From an uncultured Spirochaetales bacterium (GTDB lineage Bacteria; Spirochaetota; Spirochaetia; Treponematales; Treponemataceae), in NCBI GenBank assembly GCA_946061495.1, contig CAMGSV010000014.1, positions 1-21,972 on the forward strand: a stretch of 21,972 bases of DNA, written 5' to 3'. This document shows, in pieces, positions 20,529 through 21,972 of this stretch (position 1 is its first letter; each line of letters starts with the position of its first letter). Under the pieces are notes generated by a model. It was not told the origin of the DNA and made no database searches. It saw only the letters and a list, made by a program, of their open reading frames with translations. Made by a program: the position numbers and the translations under genes.

Positions 20529-21568
20529 TGTCTTCTTGTTCCTGTGATGGGGCTGCCTGTTGTGAGGGCAACCTGCTTCCCTATCAGTCCTGCCAGCTTT
20601 GTCCTAGAAATTGTTCTGTTGCCAGAGTCGGTGGCCCCGCCGGATTTTGTGGGGAGCCGGCAGCGGTGCGTGGGGCGGTGGCCTGTCTGCATTTTGGGGA
20701 GGAGCCGCCCATTACCGTTTTCGGCGGTTCTGGCACCATCTTCATCTCAGGGTGCAACCTGGGCTGCGCTTTCTGCCAGAACTACCAGATTTCCCAGCAG
20801 GGCATGGGTGCACAGCTCAGCCGTGATGACTTTGCCAAGGTGTGCCTTGCATTGGAGGCGGCGGGGGCGGAGAACATCAACATTGTGACAGGAAGCCATG
20901 CAGTGCCTGCTATTGTGGAGGGGCTGACGGAGGCCCGCATGAGGGGGATGGAGCTGCCGGTCTGCTGGAATTCCTCCGCCTACGAGAAGGTGGATGTGCT
21001 GCAACGATTGGGTGGCTTGGTGGACATCTGGCTTCCCGACTTCAAGACTATCAATCCACAGACCAGTGCCACCCTCTTTAAGGCCCAGGATTATCCCCAG
21101 CGAGCCCAGGAAAGCATCCTCTTCATGGTGGAAAACAGTCCCCTGCAGTTTCAAAAGCGGCGACAGGGGGGCGAGACCAGGGAAAAGCTTTTGAGGGGTG
21201 TCATTGTGCGCCACCTTTTCCTGCCAGGCCACCTAGAGGACACCATCCTCACCTTGGAATGGCTCAAGAAGCACCTGGACGGACGGGCCTACCTTTCCCT
21301 GATGTCCCAGTACACTCCCGTACCCTTTGTGGAGGAGGAAGCCCAGCTGGAGCGTCGCTTCCAGCGATTGCAGGCTCTGGAAAATCGGCTAGTGTCCCAG
21401 GATGAGTTCCAGGACTTGCAGGATATTCTGGCGGCATATGACTTCAAGTATCTGTTCTACCAGGAATTGGTGGAGGATACGGAGTGGTTGCCGGACTTTG
21501 ACCGGGTGCAGCCCTTCTCCTACGAGCTGGCCAAGCCGGTATGGCACTGGCGGGAAGGATTTATTTGA
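20528..21568 (+). CDS. Radical SAM protein, PflA-like (COG1313 type)
   Basis: 346 residues starting at GTG (20528), with GAGG 9 nt upstream inside the previous gene. The radical SAM cluster motif is SGCNLGCAFCQNYQIS (C76, C80, C83), which binds a 4Fe-4S cluster and S-adenosylmethionine. Before it sits a Cys-rich segment (C4, C6, C11, C12, then CQLCPRNC with C22, C25, C29, and GFCGE with C41), typical of this uncharacterised PflA-homologue group and able to hold extra metal. Then FGGSGTIF (65-72), NINIVTGSH, and DIWLPDFKT. True PflA activates pyruvate formate-lyase; no pfl gene is nearby, so the target is unknown. No terminator is seen after it. Confidence 0.87.
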   Translation: MSSCSCDGAACCEGNLLPYQSCQLCPRNCSVARVGGPAGFCGEPAAVRGAVACLHFGEEPPITVFGGSGTIFISGCNLGCAFCQNYQISQQGMGAQLSRDDFAKVCLALEAAGAENINIVTGSHAVPAIVEGLTEARMRGMELPVCWNSSAYEKVDVLQRLGGLVDIWLPDFKTINPQTSATLFKAQDYPQRAQESILFMVENSPLQFQKRRQGGETREKLLRGVIVRHLFLPGHLEDTILTLEWLKKHLDGRAYLSLMSQYTPVPFVEEEAQLERRFQRLQALENRLVSQDEFQDLQDILAAYDFKYLFYQELVEDTEWLPDFDRVQPFSYELAKPVWHWREGFI

Positions 21569-21632
21569 CGGGTGGCATTGTGTAGGGAGGGAAAGAGCTG
21601 CTCCACGTTCCTGTGAAGGTGAATTGTGGTGG

Positions 21633-21972
21633 TTACGGCTCTTGCTCCAACTGCTGTACCGTCTCCAGCGGGAGGCTGGTGCAGCGAGCCACCATCTGAG
21701 GAGCCAGCCCCTCGGACAACATGCTCCTGGCCGTCTCCAGCTTTGTCTGGTAGGCACCTTGCTCTAGCCCGATGGAGATGCCTTTCTCATACCCCTCGTC
21801 GTAGCCGTCATATCGTGCATCTGCCATCTTTACCGCCCAAGTCATGTAGTGCCTCCGTTCCAGCGAGTCGTTTTTCAGGGTGGTGATGCTGTCCGAGATA
21901 ATCTGAGTTAAGGAAGATTCCACCACCCCTTTCTGAAGATAATGATAAAAGGCTTGGAGCTTCTGGTCAAGG
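21633..21972 (-). CDS. Rpn-family nuclease/transposase, C-terminal part (runs off window)
   Basis: The minus-strand frame is open to the window edge, so the 5' end is outside. Visible: KLQAFYHYLQKGVVESSLTQ, RRHYMTWAVKMADARYDGYDEGYEKGISIGLEQG, then a tail ending in EQEP. This is the C-terminal segment of PD-(D/E)XK-type recombination-promoting nuclease (Rpn) / putative transposase proteins, which are often multicopy and variable. The nuclease motif itself would lie upstream and cannot be checked. An internal GTG at 21926 is unlikely to be the real start because the upstream codons fit the family. The gene is convergent with the radical SAM gene across a 64-nt gap that shows no terminator. Confidence 0.75.
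   Translation of the reverse strand, partial: LDQKLQAFYHYLQKGVVESSLTQIISDSITTLKNDSLERRHYMTWAVKMADARYDGYDEGYEKGISIGLEQGAYQTKLETARSMLSEGLAPQMVARCTSLPLETVQQLEQEP

Noticed and set aside
1..21972. DGR reverse transcriptase, template repeat, CRISPR array, tRNA genes or IS ends
   Set aside because: Looked for on both strands; no reverse-transcriptase motif, no regularly spaced repeats, no cloverleaf-like sequence and no paired terminal repeats were seen.

Overview
The window reads as a chromosomal stretch of a spirochaete, most likely a gut- or rumen-type Treponema of fairly high GC. The signs are a DUF6273-type 'WWLRSP' protein, a triad of envelope lipoproteins (LpoB-like, COG3014-like, LPP20-like), a lone EIIA(Ntr)-type PTS protein, and an Rpn-type nuclease/transposase at the right edge. 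The genus is an inference from protein style; no rRNA or other marker gene is present. Coding density is high, most genes have good AGGAG-type ribosome binding sites, and several promoters fit a sigma-70 pattern. No tRNA, rRNA, CRISPR array, insertion-sequence ends or replication origin was found.

Layout, left to right. (1) 92-343: a tiny signal peptide + DUF6273 tail protein with a pyrimidine-ending codon run and 3' hairpins that resemble a diversity-generating retroelement (DGR) target. (2) 626-2842: galE (UDP-glucose 4-epimerase) abutting an M20 metallopeptidase, behind a TTGCCA-N17-TATACT promoter. (3) 2905-5873: three tightly packed lipoprotein genes, LpoB-like, COG3014-like and LPP20-like. 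(4) 5928-8264: a U32 peptidase-family protein (RlhA/TrhP type) with an apparently leaderless start and a basic Gly/Arg tail, closed by a strong terminator. (5) Minus strand: ssb (8332-8802) and a 645-residue protein of unknown function (9033-10970). (6) 11090-12432: sirtuin (+) and thiol peroxidase tpx (-), convergent on a shared bidirectional terminator. (7) 12433-12869: a gene-poor strip with promoters and a degraded transglutaminase-like fragment. (8) 12870-16423: an operon of a secreted SH3-like protein, an M48 lipoprotein protease and a CHASE2-adenylate cyclase. (9) An EamA transporter (-), a membrane-anchored lytic transglycosylase (+) and a GH5-like protein (-); the last two end inside the same 12-bp palindrome. 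(10) A ptsN-like EIIA (-) divergent from a 133-residue protein translationally coupled to a PflA-like radical SAM protein (+), both start codons sitting where transcription should begin. (11) The C-terminal part of an Rpn-family nuclease running off the right edge.

Themes: much of the window concerns the cell envelope (lipoproteins, lytic transglycosylase, M48 protease, a sensor cyclase facing outside the inner membrane). A second theme is transcription starting at or within a base or two of the start codon: four genes have a plausible -10 box 6-9 nt before ATG and no Shine-Dalgarno. The strongest lead for something undescribed is the DGR-like variable region at the left edge, although no reverse transcriptase or template repeat lies in the window.
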